Shown here piece after piece: positions 4,758-16,779 of a stretch of DNA of 64,000 nucleotides. How positions within the stretch are numbered: the first letter of the stretch is position 1; the number at the start of each line of letters is the position of its first letter. Source of the DNA: Paractinoplanes abujensis (GTDB lineage Bacteria; Actinomycetota; Actinomycetes; Mycobacteriales; Micromonosporaceae); NCBI RefSeq assembly GCF_014204895.1, contig NZ_JACHMF010000001.1, positions 4,526,001 through 4,590,000 on the forward strand. Direction: 5' to 3'. The translations under genes were made by a program, and so were the position numbers. Below the pieces are notes generated by a model. That model was not told the origin of the DNA and ran no database searches. It was given only the letters and a program-made list of their open reading frames with translations.

Positions 4758-5893
4758 TTGCGATAGTCGGGGCCGGCATCGGCGGCCTCACCACTGCCAT
4801 CGGCCTTCAGCACGCCGGCTGGGACGTCACGGTCTTCGAACGCTCAGGCGCGAACACGCAGGCCGGCGCGGGGTTGTCACTGTTCGGCAACGCCTGGCGA
4901 GCGCTCGACTCCCTGGGGGTGGGCGATGCCGTACGGGAAATCGCCGGCCGCGAGCAGCACACGCGGGCCGGTCAGCGACGCCGGGACGGCCGGTGGCTCG
5001 CCGTCACGCCGCCCCACGCGCTGCGCGAACTGCGAGTAGTGCACCGAGCCGACCTGCACCGCGCGTTCACGGCGGAGCTGCGGCCGGGCACCGTCACGTA
5101 CGGGAAAGGGATCGACCGCACCCCGGAGGGCTTCGACCTGGTGGTGGCGGCGGACGGGCTCCGATCGCGGACGCGGGCGAGCTGGCCCGGCGATCCCGGC
5201 CTGCGCTACAGCGGCTACACGAGCTGGCGCGCCGTCACGACACGCCCGGTGGATCTGCGCGACGAGGCCGGCGAGTCGCTCGGCCGAGGCGAACGGGTCG
5301 GCCTGGCCCCACTGCCCGACGGCCGGGTCTACTGGTTCGGGGTGGCGTCGATGCCCGCCGGCACCCGCTTCGACGACGAGTACGCCGAGGTTCGCCGCCG
5401 CTTCGACGGGTGGCACTCCCCCGTCGCCGAGGTGCTCGACGCCATCGATCCGGCCGCTCTCGTGCGCACCGACATCTTCGACCTGGCCCGCCCGCTCGCC
5501 ACGTTCGCCCGGGGCACCACCGTGCTGCTCGGGGACGCCGCCCACGCCATGACCCCCGACCTCGGTCAGGGCGCCGCCATGGCCATCGAGGACGCCGCAA
5601 CCCTGACCCACCTGCTCGGCTCTTCGCCCGTCGACGAGGCCCTTCGCGCGTACGATGTGGTCCGCCGCCGCCGCACCCAGGCCGTCGCCCGCCGGGCCCG
5701 CGCCATGGGTCGTCTGCTGCAGAGCCGCGGCCCCCTGCGCGACCTGGTGCTGCGCCTGACCCCACCCGCCGCGGTGGCCCGGCAACTCGCGGCGCTGCAG
5801 GCCTGGCGGGCCCCCGGAGATCGTTCTGACCTGGCAGAATTGCAGCTTCCCGGATCAGGAATCGAGAAGCCGGAGGCGGGCCGTCCCGTCTAG
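4748..5893 (+). CDS. FAD-dependent monooxygenase (PHBH/TetX-like)
   Basis: 381 residues. FAD-binding GAGIGG at 8-13, second flavin motif VVAADGLRSRTR, and GDAAHAMTPDLGQG towards the C-terminus, the three fingerprints of class A flavoprotein hydroxylases. No signal peptide. The start is ATG 4748: only this start leaves the promoter and operators outside the gene and agrees with a leaderless mRNA. Such enzymes use NAD(P)H and O2 to hydroxylate aromatic compounds; relatives such as TetX and Rox inactivate antibiotics. The neighbourhood (TetR repressor, UvrA-like ABC protein, phosphotransferase) makes a drug-modifying role plausible, but the substrate is not shown by the sequence. Confidence 0.88.
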   Translation: MRRVAIVGAGIGGLTTAIGLQHAGWDVTVFERSGANTQAGAGLSLFGNAWRALDSLGVGDAVREIAGREQHTRAGQRRRDGRWLAVTPPHALRELRVVHRADLHRAFTAELRPGTVTYGKGIDRTPEGFDLVVAADGLRSRTRASWPGDPGLRYSGYTSWRAVTTRPVDLRDEAGESLGRGERVGLAPLPDGRVYWFGVASMPAGTRFDDEYAEVRRRFDGWHSPVAEVLDAIDPAALVRTDIFDLARPLATFARGTTVLLGDAAHAMTPDLGQGAAMAIEDAATLTHLLGSSPVDEALRAYDVVRRRRTQAVARRARAMGRLLQSRGPLRDLVLRLTPPAAVARQLAALQAWRAPGDRSDLAELQLPGSGIEKPEAGRPV

Positions 5894-5932
5894 GGTTCCC
5901 GGGAACCACGCCGACTACCAGGGGAGCCGGGA

Positions 5933-8284
<2,352 letters not shown>

Positions 8285-8290
8285 GCCACC

Positions 8291-9259
8291 ATGGAGAGCA
8301 TCACCAAGAACCGGCAGTCGCTCGACACGCTCCGGGCCATGGTGGCGCGCGCCTACGGCGACGATCACGTTCCTTCCCGTACGGGTAGATGGGTGCACGA
8401 ACTGCGTCACGGCTGGTTCAACGTGGCGTACCGGATCCGCCTGCGCGACGGCCGCCACGTCGTGCTCAAGATCGCCCCTGCGCGCGACGTCGACGTGATG
8501 ACGTACGAGCGCGGGGCGATGGCGACCGAGCTGGCCGCGATCGAGCTGATCCGCGCGCGCACAACCGTGCCCGTGCCGGACGTCGACTTCGTGGACGCCT
8601 CGGGTGAGCTGGGCGGGGCCGGCTGGTTCTTCATGCCTTACGTGGACGCCGAGAACTACGGCGTCATCCGTTCCGCCCTGTCCGCCTGCGAGCAGGACCG
8701 GCTGGACGGCGCGCTGGGCCGGGCCACCCGCGAGCTCAACACGATCACCGGGGAGGCGTTCGGCCCGCTGGCCGGCCCGGGCGTCGCCGGCTGGCGGGCC
8801 TGCTTCCTGTCCATGGTCGAGGCTGTCCTGGCCGACGGTTCACGCCGTGGTGTCGACCTCGACTACGCCCGTCTGCGGGCCCTGTTCGCCGCGCACGCGG
8901 ACTGCCTGGACGAGGTGACCGAGCCCCGCTTCGTCGAGTGGGACCTGTGGGACAGCAACGTGCTGACCCGCGACGGCGAGATCGTGTGCATCATCGACCA
9001 CGAACGCGCCTTCTGGGGCGACCCGCTGATCGAGGCCGGTTTCGTCGCCACCCGGCTCCCGTCGTTCGGCAACCCGGCCGCGTTCCTGCGCGGCTACGGC
9101 AAACCCGCGCTGACCCCCGGCGAGCACGACCGCCGCCGCCTCTACAACCTGCACCTGACGCTGGTCATGCTCATCGAGACCGCGTACCGCGGCGTGACGG
9201 GCCCGCGCCACCTGTCCTGGGTGCGGGCCCGGCTGGCCGAGGCGTTGGCCCTGTTCTAG
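8291..9259 (+). CDS. aminoglycoside-phosphotransferase-family kinase
   Basis: 322 residues of the APH/choline kinase fold. N-lobe GWFNVAYRIRLRDGRHVVLK contains the ATP-contacting Lys; the catalytic loop is VEWDLWDSNVL, where the usual His of HGDxxxxN is Glu-Trp but the catalytic Asp and the Asn remain; the metal loop is CIIDHERAFWGDP. It starts six bases after the UvrA-like gene. Family members phosphorylate aminoglycosides, macrolides, or small metabolites such as homoserine; with a UvrA-like protein and a flavin monooxygenase alongside, antibiotic modification is a fair guess but not proven. Its stop overlaps the end of the convergent CBM2 gene by four bases. Confidence 0.82.
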   Translation: MESITKNRQSLDTLRAMVARAYGDDHVPSRTGRWVHELRHGWFNVAYRIRLRDGRHVVLKIAPARDVDVMTYERGAMATELAAIELIRARTTVPVPDVDFVDASGELGGAGWFFMPYVDAENYGVIRSALSACEQDRLDGALGRATRELNTITGEAFGPLAGPGVAGWRACFLSMVEAVLADGSRRGVDLDYARLRALFAAHADCLDEVTEPRFVEWDLWDSNVLTRDGEIVCIIDHERAFWGDPLIEAGFVATRLPSFGNPAAFLRGYGKPALTPGEHDRRRLYNLHLTLVMLIETAYRGVTGPRHLSWVRARLAEALALF

Positions 9260-10440
9260 CAGCCGTTGCGCTGCGAGCTCACGGCCACGTCGTCGTACCA
9301 GAGGGTGTCGGCGCCCTCACCGTAACTCTCCCAGCCCAGCCGCAGATCGGTCAGGGCGGGCCGCCACGTGCGGTTGAGCCACTGCCCGTCGATGTCGTGG
9401 GTGGGGACGCCGTCGTTGAGCAGCCCCGGCACCGACGTGTTGTCGAGCCAGGTCTCGATCGTGCCGTTGCTGCCGTCGACCTTGAACTCGACACAGTTCC
9501 ACGTGCCCGTGGGCAGCGGCCGGGACTGGGCCACCCCGGCCGGGCTCTGCTCGGGCAGCGTGGCGTCGTCGGAGGCCCGGTTGAACTGCAGCGCTCCGTT
9601 CTGCCCACCGAACCGCAGGTCACGGTTACCGTCGGCCGAGTCGCGCAGGGCCACCGTGGTGATGTGCGACGCGGGCAGCGCCGTCGTGTGCCGCACCCAG
9701 TATCGGACGTACCAGACCGGCCCGGCCGTGCCGAGGATCTGCGTGTTGCCCGCGAAGACGTGGTTGCAGTATCCGGCGGCCCCGTCGATGCGCAGCGAGG
9801 TGGACCCGGTGTGCGCGACCGTACGGTCGATGACCGCCTTACCCGCCCCCGAACAGTCCGGCGTGGAGACCGCCCAGTTGCCGCCCGGGGTGGTCCCGGC
9901 CTGGTTCTCGAAGCCGTCGCAGATCGCCGTCGGCACACATCCCTGCCCCGGGTTGGGCGTCGTGGGCGTCGGAGTCGGTGTCGTCGGCGTAGGTGTGGGT
10001 GTCGTCGGTGCAGATGTCGTCGGCGTGGGAGTAGGCGTCGATCCGCTGCACGAGACCCCGTTGAAGGTGAACTCGCCCGGCTTCGCGTTGGTCCCCGAAT
10101 ACGTCCCCTGGAACCCGAACCGCGCCGAGGCCCCGGTGGCCAGCGATCCGTTCCATCCCACGCTGGCCGCCGTCACGGCGTTCCCGGTCTGCGTCACGGT
10201 GGCGTTCCAGGCGTTGGTGACCCGCTGATCCCCCGCGAACGTCCACCCCAGAGTCCACGACGTGACGGCCGCTCCCCCGTTGGTCACCTGCACCTCGGCG
10301 GTGAAGCCGTTCGACCACTGGTTGGCCGTCCAGGCCACGGTGCACGCGGCCGCAGCCGATGCGGGCGGCGCCACGGCCACCGCCAAACCGGCCGCGACCA
10401 GCGCCGCAGCCCCCGCCACCGGATAGATCCCACGCCGCAC
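9256..10440 (-). CDS. secreted cellulose-binding (CBM2) protein with lectin-like C-domain
   Basis: 394 residues. Signal peptide (residues 1-30, ending PPASAAA), then a family 2 carbohydrate-binding module at about 32-132 with conserved Cys pair and Trp residues (NQWSNGF, SWTLGW, GWNGSLATG), a Thr-Pro linker (about 133-167), then a beta-sandwich-like domain (about 170-394) ending WYDDVAVSSQRNGC, of the kind seen in polysaccharide lyase or concanavalin-like proteins. No catalytic motif is recognised, so enzyme or pure binder is open. Start is GTG 10440 with an AGGAGG ribosome site. A perfect CebR-type operator lies 19 bases upstream, tying expression to cello-oligosaccharides. Confidence 0.85.
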   Translation of the reverse strand: MRRGIYPVAGAAALVAAGLAVAVAPPASAAAACTVAWTANQWSNGFTAEVQVTNGGAAVTSWTLGWTFAGDQRVTNAWNATVTQTGNAVTAASVGWNGSLATGASARFGFQGTYSGTNAKPGEFTFNGVSCSGSTPTPTPTTSAPTTPTPTPTTPTPTPTTPNPGQGCVPTAICDGFENQAGTTPGGNWAVSTPDCSGAGKAVIDRTVAHTGSTSLRIDGAAGYCNHVFAGNTQILGTAGPVWYVRYWVRHTTALPASHITTVALRDSADGNRDLRFGGQNGALQFNRASDDATLPEQSPAGVAQSRPLPTGTWNCVEFKVDGSNGTIETWLDNTSVPGLLNDGVPTHDIDGQWLNRTWRPALTDLRLGWESYGEGADTLWYDDVAVSSQRNGC

Positions 10441-10458
10441 GGCTGCCTCCTACCGCCT

Positions 10459-10472
10459 TGGGAGCGCTCCCA
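10459..10472. promoter_or_regulatory. CebR-type (LacI family) operator
   Basis: TGGGAGCGCTCCCA, a perfect 14-bp palindrome identical to the CebR box known from Streptomyces cellulose and cellobiose regulons. It sits just upstream of the ribosome site of the CBM2 gene, where a repressor would block transcription. Confidence 0.85.
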
Positions 10473-10594
10473 TATATTGACGACTGTAGATAAGCAGGCG
10501 AAGAAAGAGAAGAGGCAATCGCAGGAGACGGCCGGTGAGGTGGCCGAGGCGGGTTTGCCGGTGCGGCCGCTGGTGCCGGTGGCGGGTCCGCGCC

Positions 10595-11206
10595 TCAGAC
10601 AGGGCATTCCTCGTCGCAGCCGCCGATCGGGATGATCAGGTCGCCGCTGTCCCGCTCGGGCGGCCAAAACGCGTCGAAGCTGACCGCGACCCAGCGTCCT
10701 TCCGGCACCCGGGTCCAGTTCAACCGGTATTCACCGTAGTAGCGGACGGCCCTCTCGGTGCTCTTCTCACCCTCGGGAATCGGATTCCAGTAGCCGATCG
10801 ACAGCAGGTAGAGACCACGGTCCGGGCCGGGGAACGCCATCGGCACCGGCTCGTCGCAACGCGCCACCGTCAGCCACTCGTCCAGCACGATCGTCTCGGG
10901 CGCGGCGACATCGAGCGACGGATTGCCGGCCTGGTGCTGCACGGCGGCCAACCGGTCGGCCCCGAAGACCACGTCCGGCTGAAACTGCTCGTTCGCCAGG
11001 GTCATCCCGGCATACCACGGCTCACCGTCCCGCAGCGGCGGCGGGGACGCGGCCTGAATCCGCCGGAACAGAGCAGGTGGCTCACCCGCACCGTCCGCCA
11101 GTGACGGAGCGTACGGATACTCGAGCGGAGCACCCAACGCGAACCGGAGCGAGTGGACACATGCACCCTTGAGTTCAAAGGCGGCGTCACTGACGGACTG
11201 ACCCAT
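10595..11206 (-). CDS. uncharacterised protein
   Basis: 203 residues from ATG 11206, which has a GGGGA ribosome site; a longer form from 11281 would run into the divergent cyclase gene. Sequence features: Trp-rich and Pro-rich, with a stretch SIGYWNPIPEGE and a C-terminal DAFWPPERDSGDLIIPIGGC; two closing Cys residues (CDEEC). No signal peptide or membrane helix. Not recognised. It is divergent from the large cyclase/ATPase gene with 67 bases between starts, so they could share control. Hypothetical protein, possibly soluble and cytoplasmic. Confidence 0.65.
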   Translation of the reverse strand: MGQSVSDAAFELKGACVHSLRFALGAPLEYPYAPSLADGAGEPPALFRRIQAASPPPLRDGEPWYAGMTLANEQFQPDVVFGADRLAAVQHQAGNPSLDVAAPETIVLDEWLTVARCDEPVPMAFPGPDRGLYLLSIGYWNPIPEGEKSTERAVRYYGEYRLNWTRVPEGRWVAVSFDAFWPPERDSGDLIIPIGGCDEECPV

Positions 11207-11273
11207 AGCGAATCCCCATTGGCGACAGACGTGCCGAGAGTGATGATTGATCCCCGACACTAGGATTTGAAGG

Positions 11274-14200
11274 GTGGCCACACAAGGCGTGACAAATCAG
11301 CGCCCGGTTACCTCTCCCTCACAGATCGTGCCTGAACTGGCCGCGACCTGGCGTTCCTATCTGCCCGAACACGTATTGCGCATCCTGCTGACAACCGACA
11401 ATGTCAGCATTCCGCCAGTTACGCAGCGTGCCGAAGCAGTAATCCTGTACGCGGATGTCGTCGGTTTCACCGCGATGGCCGAAAGCTTCAGCGGCTCGGG
11501 CAGTTATGGCACGGAGCAACTGACACGCATCATCAACCGCTGGTTCGAGGTGACCGCCGACGCCATTGCCGCGTCCGGGGGCAGCGTGGTCGACTTCGCC
11601 GGTGACGCCCTCGTCGGCATGTTCGAGTACACGCCCGCGACCGCCGCCGCAGTCGCCCGGCGCGCCATCCACTGCGCCGAGCTCATTCGGGAGGCCACCG
11701 CCTCCGTCGTCCCGATCTCCACGCGGGACGGCTCACGGTCGCTGACGATCAGGGTAGGCATGGCTGCCGGCTCGGTGCTGGCCATGCTTCTGGGCGATCC
11801 GGCTACCCGGCTGCAGCACGTCATCGCCGGACCGGCGCTCGACGCCGCGATCGACGCGTTGCACCGCGCCGAGCGAGGCGAGATCGTCATCGATTCCGCC
11901 CTGCAGAAGGCCGCCGAGCCGGGGGAGTCGATCGACCCGCCCTACGCGCCGCCGGCACCACCGGCCGGGGAGTTGGAGCGGTTGGTGAAACCGTTCCTCC
12001 ATCCCGCGATTCGCACCAGGCTCAGTTCCGGCCGGCACGAGCTGGTCAACGAGCATCGCAAGGTCACGACGGCTTTCGTCCGCCTGCCGGATGTCTCGAT
12101 GGACAAGCCGGAAACGGTCCAGGCCCTGCAGCGCTACCTGGACGCAGGCGTCCGGATCATCGATCGATTCGGCGGTCACCTGCGCCACCTCATGGCCGAC
12201 GACAAGGGAACGGTGCTGGTTGCCGTGTTCGGCACGCCGGTAAGCCATGAGGACGACGAGGAGCGCGCCTTGCGCTGCTGCCTCGAGCTTCTCGCGCTGC
12301 CCGGCGGGGCCGATCGGGGAGGCCTGACGACAGGCCCCGTGTTCTGCGGCGAAGTGGGCTCGGACATCCGCCGGGAGTACGCCGTCGTGGGCGACGCCGT
12401 CAACCTGGCCGCACGGCTCATGCAGGCCGCTCCACCCGGTCATCTCCTCATCGACCAGTCCACCTTCGAGCACGTCCGGGAGGTCGTCGTCGCCGACGGC
12501 CCGGTCCTGGTCACCGCCAAAGGCAAGTCCCGGCCGGTTCCTTCGTGGGTCGTCCGCTCCGTGCAGGAGGCCGACCTGCCGAGTGAACTGCCTTCACCCG
12601 CACCGGGCGCGCTGGTCGGGCGGGCCACCGAGATGGCCCGGCTCGAGCAGGTCGTCCGTGAGGTGCGCTCGGGACGGGGACGCGTCGTCTGGCTGCACGG
12701 GGAGGCGGGCATCGGGAAGTCACGCCTGGCCGCCGAGACCTGCCGGATCACCGGGACCCTGGGGTTCACGGGATACGGCGGCAGCTGCCGCTCGCACGGG
12801 ACAAGCGCGAGCTATCTGGTGTGGCGCTCGATCTGGCGCGAACTCCTGGAGATCGACTCGTCGCTCCCCCTGGACGAGCAGCGATCCATGTTGACCGAGC
12901 GCGTCACCCGATACGACGGATCGGGGCAACGCGCACCTCTGCTGGCGGCGCTGATCGACCTGCCGATGCCGGACACCGACCTCACCGCCCAGCTCGACCA
13001 GAGCGGCCGCGACGAGCTGCTGCGATCCACCCTGCTGGCCTGTCTGCGGGAGCGGGCGGCCACCGGTCCGCTCGTGCTGCTGCTCGAGGACTGCCATTGG
13101 ATCGACCCGGCGTCGCTCGGTCTGCTCGACCTCCTGGCCGGGCATCTCGACGACCTTCCCGTGCTGCTGCTGGCGACCTCACGCGAGCTCACGCCGGGCA
13201 CGCTGTCCGGCGCGGACCACGTGATCGAGGTTCCGCTGACGCAGATGACCGAGCGGGACGCCCGGCGGCTGGCCACGCTGCGACTGCGGGAAAGGTACGG
13301 CCAGGGCACCGAAGTCGCCGGGAAGCTGGTCGAACAGATCATCGGACAGACCGGCGGGAACGCGTTCTACATCGAGGAACTGATCGCCTACCTGCACGGC
13401 AACAGATTCGACCCGGCCGACTCGGCCGGTCTGGCCGCCCTGCACCTTCCGGACAGCCTCCAGCGGCTCGTCATGGCGCGCATCGACCAGCTCACCGACG
13501 ACGAGAAGGCGGCCATCAAGGTCGCGAGCGTCATCGGCCGCCGCTTCCAGCCACCGTGGATCGCGTCCGTCTATCCGAAGGCCGGCTCCGCTCAGCAGGT
13601 CGCGGTCCACCTGGCTCACCTCGACGCCCTCGACCTCACGCCGCGGGTCGCGGACGAACCGGAGCCGGAGTACGAGTTCAAGCACCCCATCACCCAGGAG
13701 ACCGCGTACCAGAGCATCACCTACGACACGCGCTCCTCCCTGCACGAGCGGGCCGCCCTTTTCATCGAGGACGAGTTCGCCGACCGGCTCACCCAGTACG
13801 TCGACGTGCTCGCTCACCACTACGCCCGCACAGAACGTCACGACAAGCAACGGGTCTGGTTCCGCGCCGCAGGTGATCGCGCCAAGTCGATTTTCGCCAA
13901 TGAGGCCGCGAATCACTATTACGGACGGCTGTTGCCCCTGCTGCCCGAGGCCGATCAGGCCGCGCTGCACATCGAGATCGGCACTGTGCACCACCACACG
14001 GGGCAGTGGGCCGAGGCCGATCGGCATTACCGTCTGGCCATGCGCGCGGCCGAGGCGACCGGCCGGCTCGACATCGTCGCCGCAGGCCAGCGGCAGCTCG
14101 GCGACCTGCTCATGTACAGGTCCCACGCCGATGCGGTGAGCTGGCTGAAACGTGCTCTCGTGGGTTTCCAGGGCCTCGGCGACGCCGCCGGTCTGTCCCG

Positions 14201-15296
14201 CACGATGGAGCGGATGACGTACGTCCTGTTCCGGCAGGGTGAATACGCTGAAGCGCTGGCGATGGCACACCAGCATCTCGCGATGGCCACCGAGGCCGGC
14301 GACCTCTCGGCGATGAGCGGCGCGCTCAACCACATCGGGCTCTGCCACCTGAACACCGGCCGGTCGGAGGAGGCGCTCGACCACCTGACCCGTGCGTTCG
14401 AGACAGCCGAGCAGGCGCGCGACCGGCACTGGATGTTGTTCGGCGCGAACAATCTCGGCTGGGCGTTCCAACGCAACGCCGACCACGTTCAGGCGATCGC
14501 GACGTACCAGCGCGCCCTCGACGTCGCCCAGGACATCGGCGCCCGGCACACCGCCGGCATCACTGTGGGCAACATGGGTGAGATCTATCGCGAGGAGGGC
14601 GACTTCGGCCGCGCCCGGGCCTGCGCGATGCACTCCTTGCGGCTTGCGGTCGAGCTGAGGGACTGGACCACCATCGTCGACCAGTTGACCGGTCTCGGGG
14701 GAATCGCCGCGGCCGAGGGGCGCCTCGACGAGGCCGAGCAGCTGCTGGAACGGGCGATCCCTCCCGCTCGCGAGCTCGACTCCCCCTACTTCCTTTGTGA
14801 GGCCTTGCACCGGCTCGCGCGTCTGCATCTGAGCGCCGGCCGCCCGGCCCTGGCGGAGACGTTGAACTCCGAGGCTCTGGCGGTCGCCGAAGAACACGAC
14901 GAGCGGGACACCCAGGTGAACGCCTACACGTTGGCGGTGCGTCTGCAAGTCGCCCGGGGCGAGGTCGGCCCCGCGGACGCGGCACGGTCACTGCGCGAGG
15001 CGGCCGGACGCTGGTCCGAGCCGCATGAAGTCGCCGCGCTGATGGACGCCGCATGGCAAGCGAACTCCAGCGACGACGACGCCCGCCGGACGGCCGCCGG
15101 CATCTACGAGAAGCTCTACCTGCGAGCTCCCCGCCTGGAATATCGCCATGCCTACCGCCGGCTCACCGGCGTCCGCCTGCCCCCGGGCCCGCCCCTGCCG
15201 GCCCTCCCCCGGTGGATCGTGACGGAGAACGGCCCCGGCCTGGACGTCCTTCTGGAACGCATCGAACGCGCCCCGCGGCACAACCGAGCGGCCTGA
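11274..15296 (+). CDS. soluble adenylyl cyclase-like protein: two cyclase domains, AAA/NB-ARC ATPase, TPR
   Basis: 1340 residues. Cyclase domain 1 (about 52-205) has both metal-binding Asp residues (D61 in YADVVGFT, D111 in FAGDALVGMF) but its C-terminal part lacks the Asn-Arg pair. Cyclase domain 2 (about 262-405) has lost the first Asp (FVRLPDVS) but keeps REYAVVGDAVNLAARL with N377 and R381. The two would thus form one composite active site within a single chain. A Walker A loop HGEAGIGKSR (475-484) and LLLEDCHW mark a STAND-type ATPase; from about residue 860 to the end come repeated TPR-like helical pairs. Domain order equals that of animal soluble adenylyl cyclase. Cytoplasmic. GTG 11274 is the start; TAGGAT at 11261 may be a leaderless-type -10. 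Product cAMP is likely but not certain. Confidence 0.85.
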   Translation: MATQGVTNQRPVTSPSQIVPELAATWRSYLPEHVLRILLTTDNVSIPPVTQRAEAVILYADVVGFTAMAESFSGSGSYGTEQLTRIINRWFEVTADAIAASGGSVVDFAGDALVGMFEYTPATAAAVARRAIHCAELIREATASVVPISTRDGSRSLTIRVGMAAGSVLAMLLGDPATRLQHVIAGPALDAAIDALHRAERGEIVIDSALQKAAEPGESIDPPYAPPAPPAGELERLVKPFLHPAIRTRLSSGRHELVNEHRKVTTAFVRLPDVSMDKPETVQALQRYLDAGVRIIDRFGGHLRHLMADDKGTVLVAVFGTPVSHEDDEERALRCCLELLALPGGADRGGLTTGPVFCGEVGSDIRREYAVVGDAVNLAARLMQAAPPGHLLIDQSTFEHVREVVVADGPVLVTAKGKSRPVPSWVVRSVQEADLPSELPSPAPGALVGRATEMARLEQVVREVRSGRGRVVWLHGEAGIGKSRLAAETCRITGTLGFTGYGGSCRSHGTSASYLVWRSIWRELLEIDSSLPLDEQRSMLTERVTRYDGSGQRAPLLAALIDLPMPDTDLTAQLDQSGRDELLRSTLLACLRERAATGPLVLLLEDCHWIDPASLGLLDLLAGHLDDLPVLLLATSRELTPGTLSGADHVIEVPLTQMTERDARRLATLRLRERYGQGTEVAGKLVEQIIGQTGGNAFYIEELIAYLHGNRFDPADSAGLAALHLPDSLQRLVMARIDQLTDDEKAAIKVASVIGRRFQPPWIASVYPKAGSAQQVAVHLAHLDALDLTPRVADEPEPEYEFKHPITQETAYQSITYDTRSSLHERAALFIEDEFADRLTQYVDVLAHHYARTERHDKQRVWFRAAGDRAKSIFANEAANHYYGRLLPLLPEADQAALHIEIGTVHHHTGQWAEADRHYRLAMRAAEATGRLDIVAAGQRQLGDLLMYRSHADAVSWLKRALVGFQGLGDAAGLSRTMERMTYVLFRQGEYAEALAMAHQHLAMATEAGDLSAMSGALNHIGLCHLNTGRSEEALDHLTRAFETAEQARDRHWMLFGANNLGWAFQRNADHVQAIATYQRALDVAQDIGARHTAGITVGNMGEIYREEGDFGRARACAMHSLRLAVELRDWTTIVDQLTGLGGIAAAEGRLDEAEQLLERAIPPARELDSPYFLCEALHRLARLHLSAGRPALAETLNSEALAVAEEHDERDTQVNAYTLAVRLQVARGEVGPADAARSLREAAGRWSEPHEVAALMDAAWQANSSDDDARRTAAGIYEKLYLRAPRLEYRHAYRRLTGVRLPPGPPLPALPRWIVTENGPGLDVLLERIERAPRHNRAA

Positions 15297-15308
15297 ACCC
15301 CTCGGTCG

Positions 15309-16757
15309 CTACGCGTCCAGGACCTCGTCGCCGGCCAGCTGGCGCAGCGCGGACAGCGTCGGGGCGAAGGCGTAAACCGCACCCGTCGTGGTGACGAAGC
15401 CCCCGAACGCGGAAGGCTTGATCTTGTCCACCACGGCGGCCGGAAGGCGCTTCTCCGCGGTCTGCCGGTCGTCGCCGATCACCGGGTCCAGGCCGTCGAC
15501 CCGAGGCGGCTCGGCCTCGACCCGGCCGTACTTGGCCAGCGCGGACGAGGGGAAGCCGGGGTCGTTGGCCCAGCGGCGCTGCACGAACTCGAACTGGTCC
15601 TCGATGCTGGCCACGTAGGCGTTGAAGACGACTCCCCGTTCCACGCCCGCGTTCTCGTCCGGGCGGTCGCGGTGGTAGCGCGGGCCGAACGTGATGCCGC
15701 GGCGCAACATTTTGTGGCCCCGGTCGCGGAAGACCATGTCGTCGCGCGGGTTCACCTTGCGGATGTGCGCGAACAGCGGTGTCTGTTCGCCGTCGCGGTC
15801 ATCGTCGTAGGTGAACACGTTCTCCTTCTCTCCGGACGCGCCCGGCTCGGCCAGCGGCTTACCGTCACGATGGCGGCCGAAGGCGTGGGATGCCGCCGTG
15901 TCGGCGTCGGTGCCGGAGAGGCGGCCCAGTTCAGCCATCCGCGCCCAGAAGCGATCCGGATGTTGCACGAGGCGGCGGTAGACCTGGAAGGAGCCGCCGC
16001 GCATCCAGCGGGCGGGAACCGGCCGGGGCGCCCACGACTGAGGCCGGCGCTCGCCCACCTGTCCGAGGATGAACTCGCCGGCCGCGATGACCGGTGCCCC
16101 CGGGCGGGTCACGGCGTCGGGGAAACCTTTGACCGCCGGCTGGGAGATGCCGTCGGCGAAGCCGAAGTGCTCGATGCGACGGCCGGTCTCGCCCTCCTCG
16201 CGCAGCACCTCGCAGAACTGCACGTGCAGGATCTCGAGACCGTCGGCCGCGGTTTCCTCGTGCAGCACCGCGGCTTTGATGGAAGCCTCGTCGGCGGCTG
16301 CGATCGTGAGCAGCGCATCGACCGGCGTGCCGCGGCGCCGGCGCTCGTCGTTCCTCGGCCCGCCGACCACCCAGGCGGACGGGTCGCCGGCACCGACGTC
16401 GCCCAGCAGGACGGGCGCGGTGGTGAGCCGGTCGGCGTCGTCGACGCGGGTGCCCAGCGGGCCCTGCCAATAGGCGGTGTGGACGGCCAGGTGACCGGCG
16501 GCCTCGGGGTGCAGGAGCACGACACCGCTCGCGGTGAGACCGACGTTCAGCAGCGACCGGCCCTGGGCTATGCGGTCGGAGCCCCGGGGCGGCACGGCGT
16601 CGTGACCGGTCACCCGGGAGGCCACCCCGGCCAGCCAGCGGCGGGCCCGGACCCGGTCGTTGCGGAACGACAGCGCCACGAAGGCCTGGTGCGCGCCGCC
16701 GAACGGGCGGAGGATGTTGCCCTGGATCTGCTGCGCATCGACGAGCGGTGAAGGCAT
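15309..16757 (-). CDS. DyP-type haem peroxidase
   Basis: 482 residues. The diagnostic GFADGISQP (GxxDG, with catalytic Asp) is near residue 205 and the proximal haem ligand is probably the His of FAHIRKVNPR; a distal Arg lies in FGPRYHRDRP. There is no Tat or Sec signal, so it is likely cytoplasmic or encapsulated; no encapsulin targeting tail is obvious at the end (...LAGDEVLDA). DyP enzymes oxidise dyes and phenols with H2O2. It is monocistronic, converging on the cyclase gene with 12 bases between stops and followed by the end of the asparagine synthetase gene on its upstream side. Confidence 0.88.
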   Translation of the reverse strand: MPSPLVDAQQIQGNILRPFGGAHQAFVALSFRNDRVRARRWLAGVASRVTGHDAVPPRGSDRIAQGRSLLNVGLTASGVVLLHPEAAGHLAVHTAYWQGPLGTRVDDADRLTTAPVLLGDVGAGDPSAWVVGGPRNDERRRRGTPVDALLTIAAADEASIKAAVLHEETAADGLEILHVQFCEVLREEGETGRRIEHFGFADGISQPAVKGFPDAVTRPGAPVIAAGEFILGQVGERRPQSWAPRPVPARWMRGGSFQVYRRLVQHPDRFWARMAELGRLSGTDADTAASHAFGRHRDGKPLAEPGASGEKENVFTYDDDRDGEQTPLFAHIRKVNPRDDMVFRDRGHKMLRRGITFGPRYHRDRPDENAGVERGVVFNAYVASIEDQFEFVQRRWANDPGFPSSALAKYGRVEAEPPRVDGLDPVIGDDRQTAEKRLPAAVVDKIKPSAFGGFVTTTGAVYAFAPTLSALRQLAGDEVLDA

Positions 16758-16779
16758 GGCTGGATGGTAGCCACGGAGA

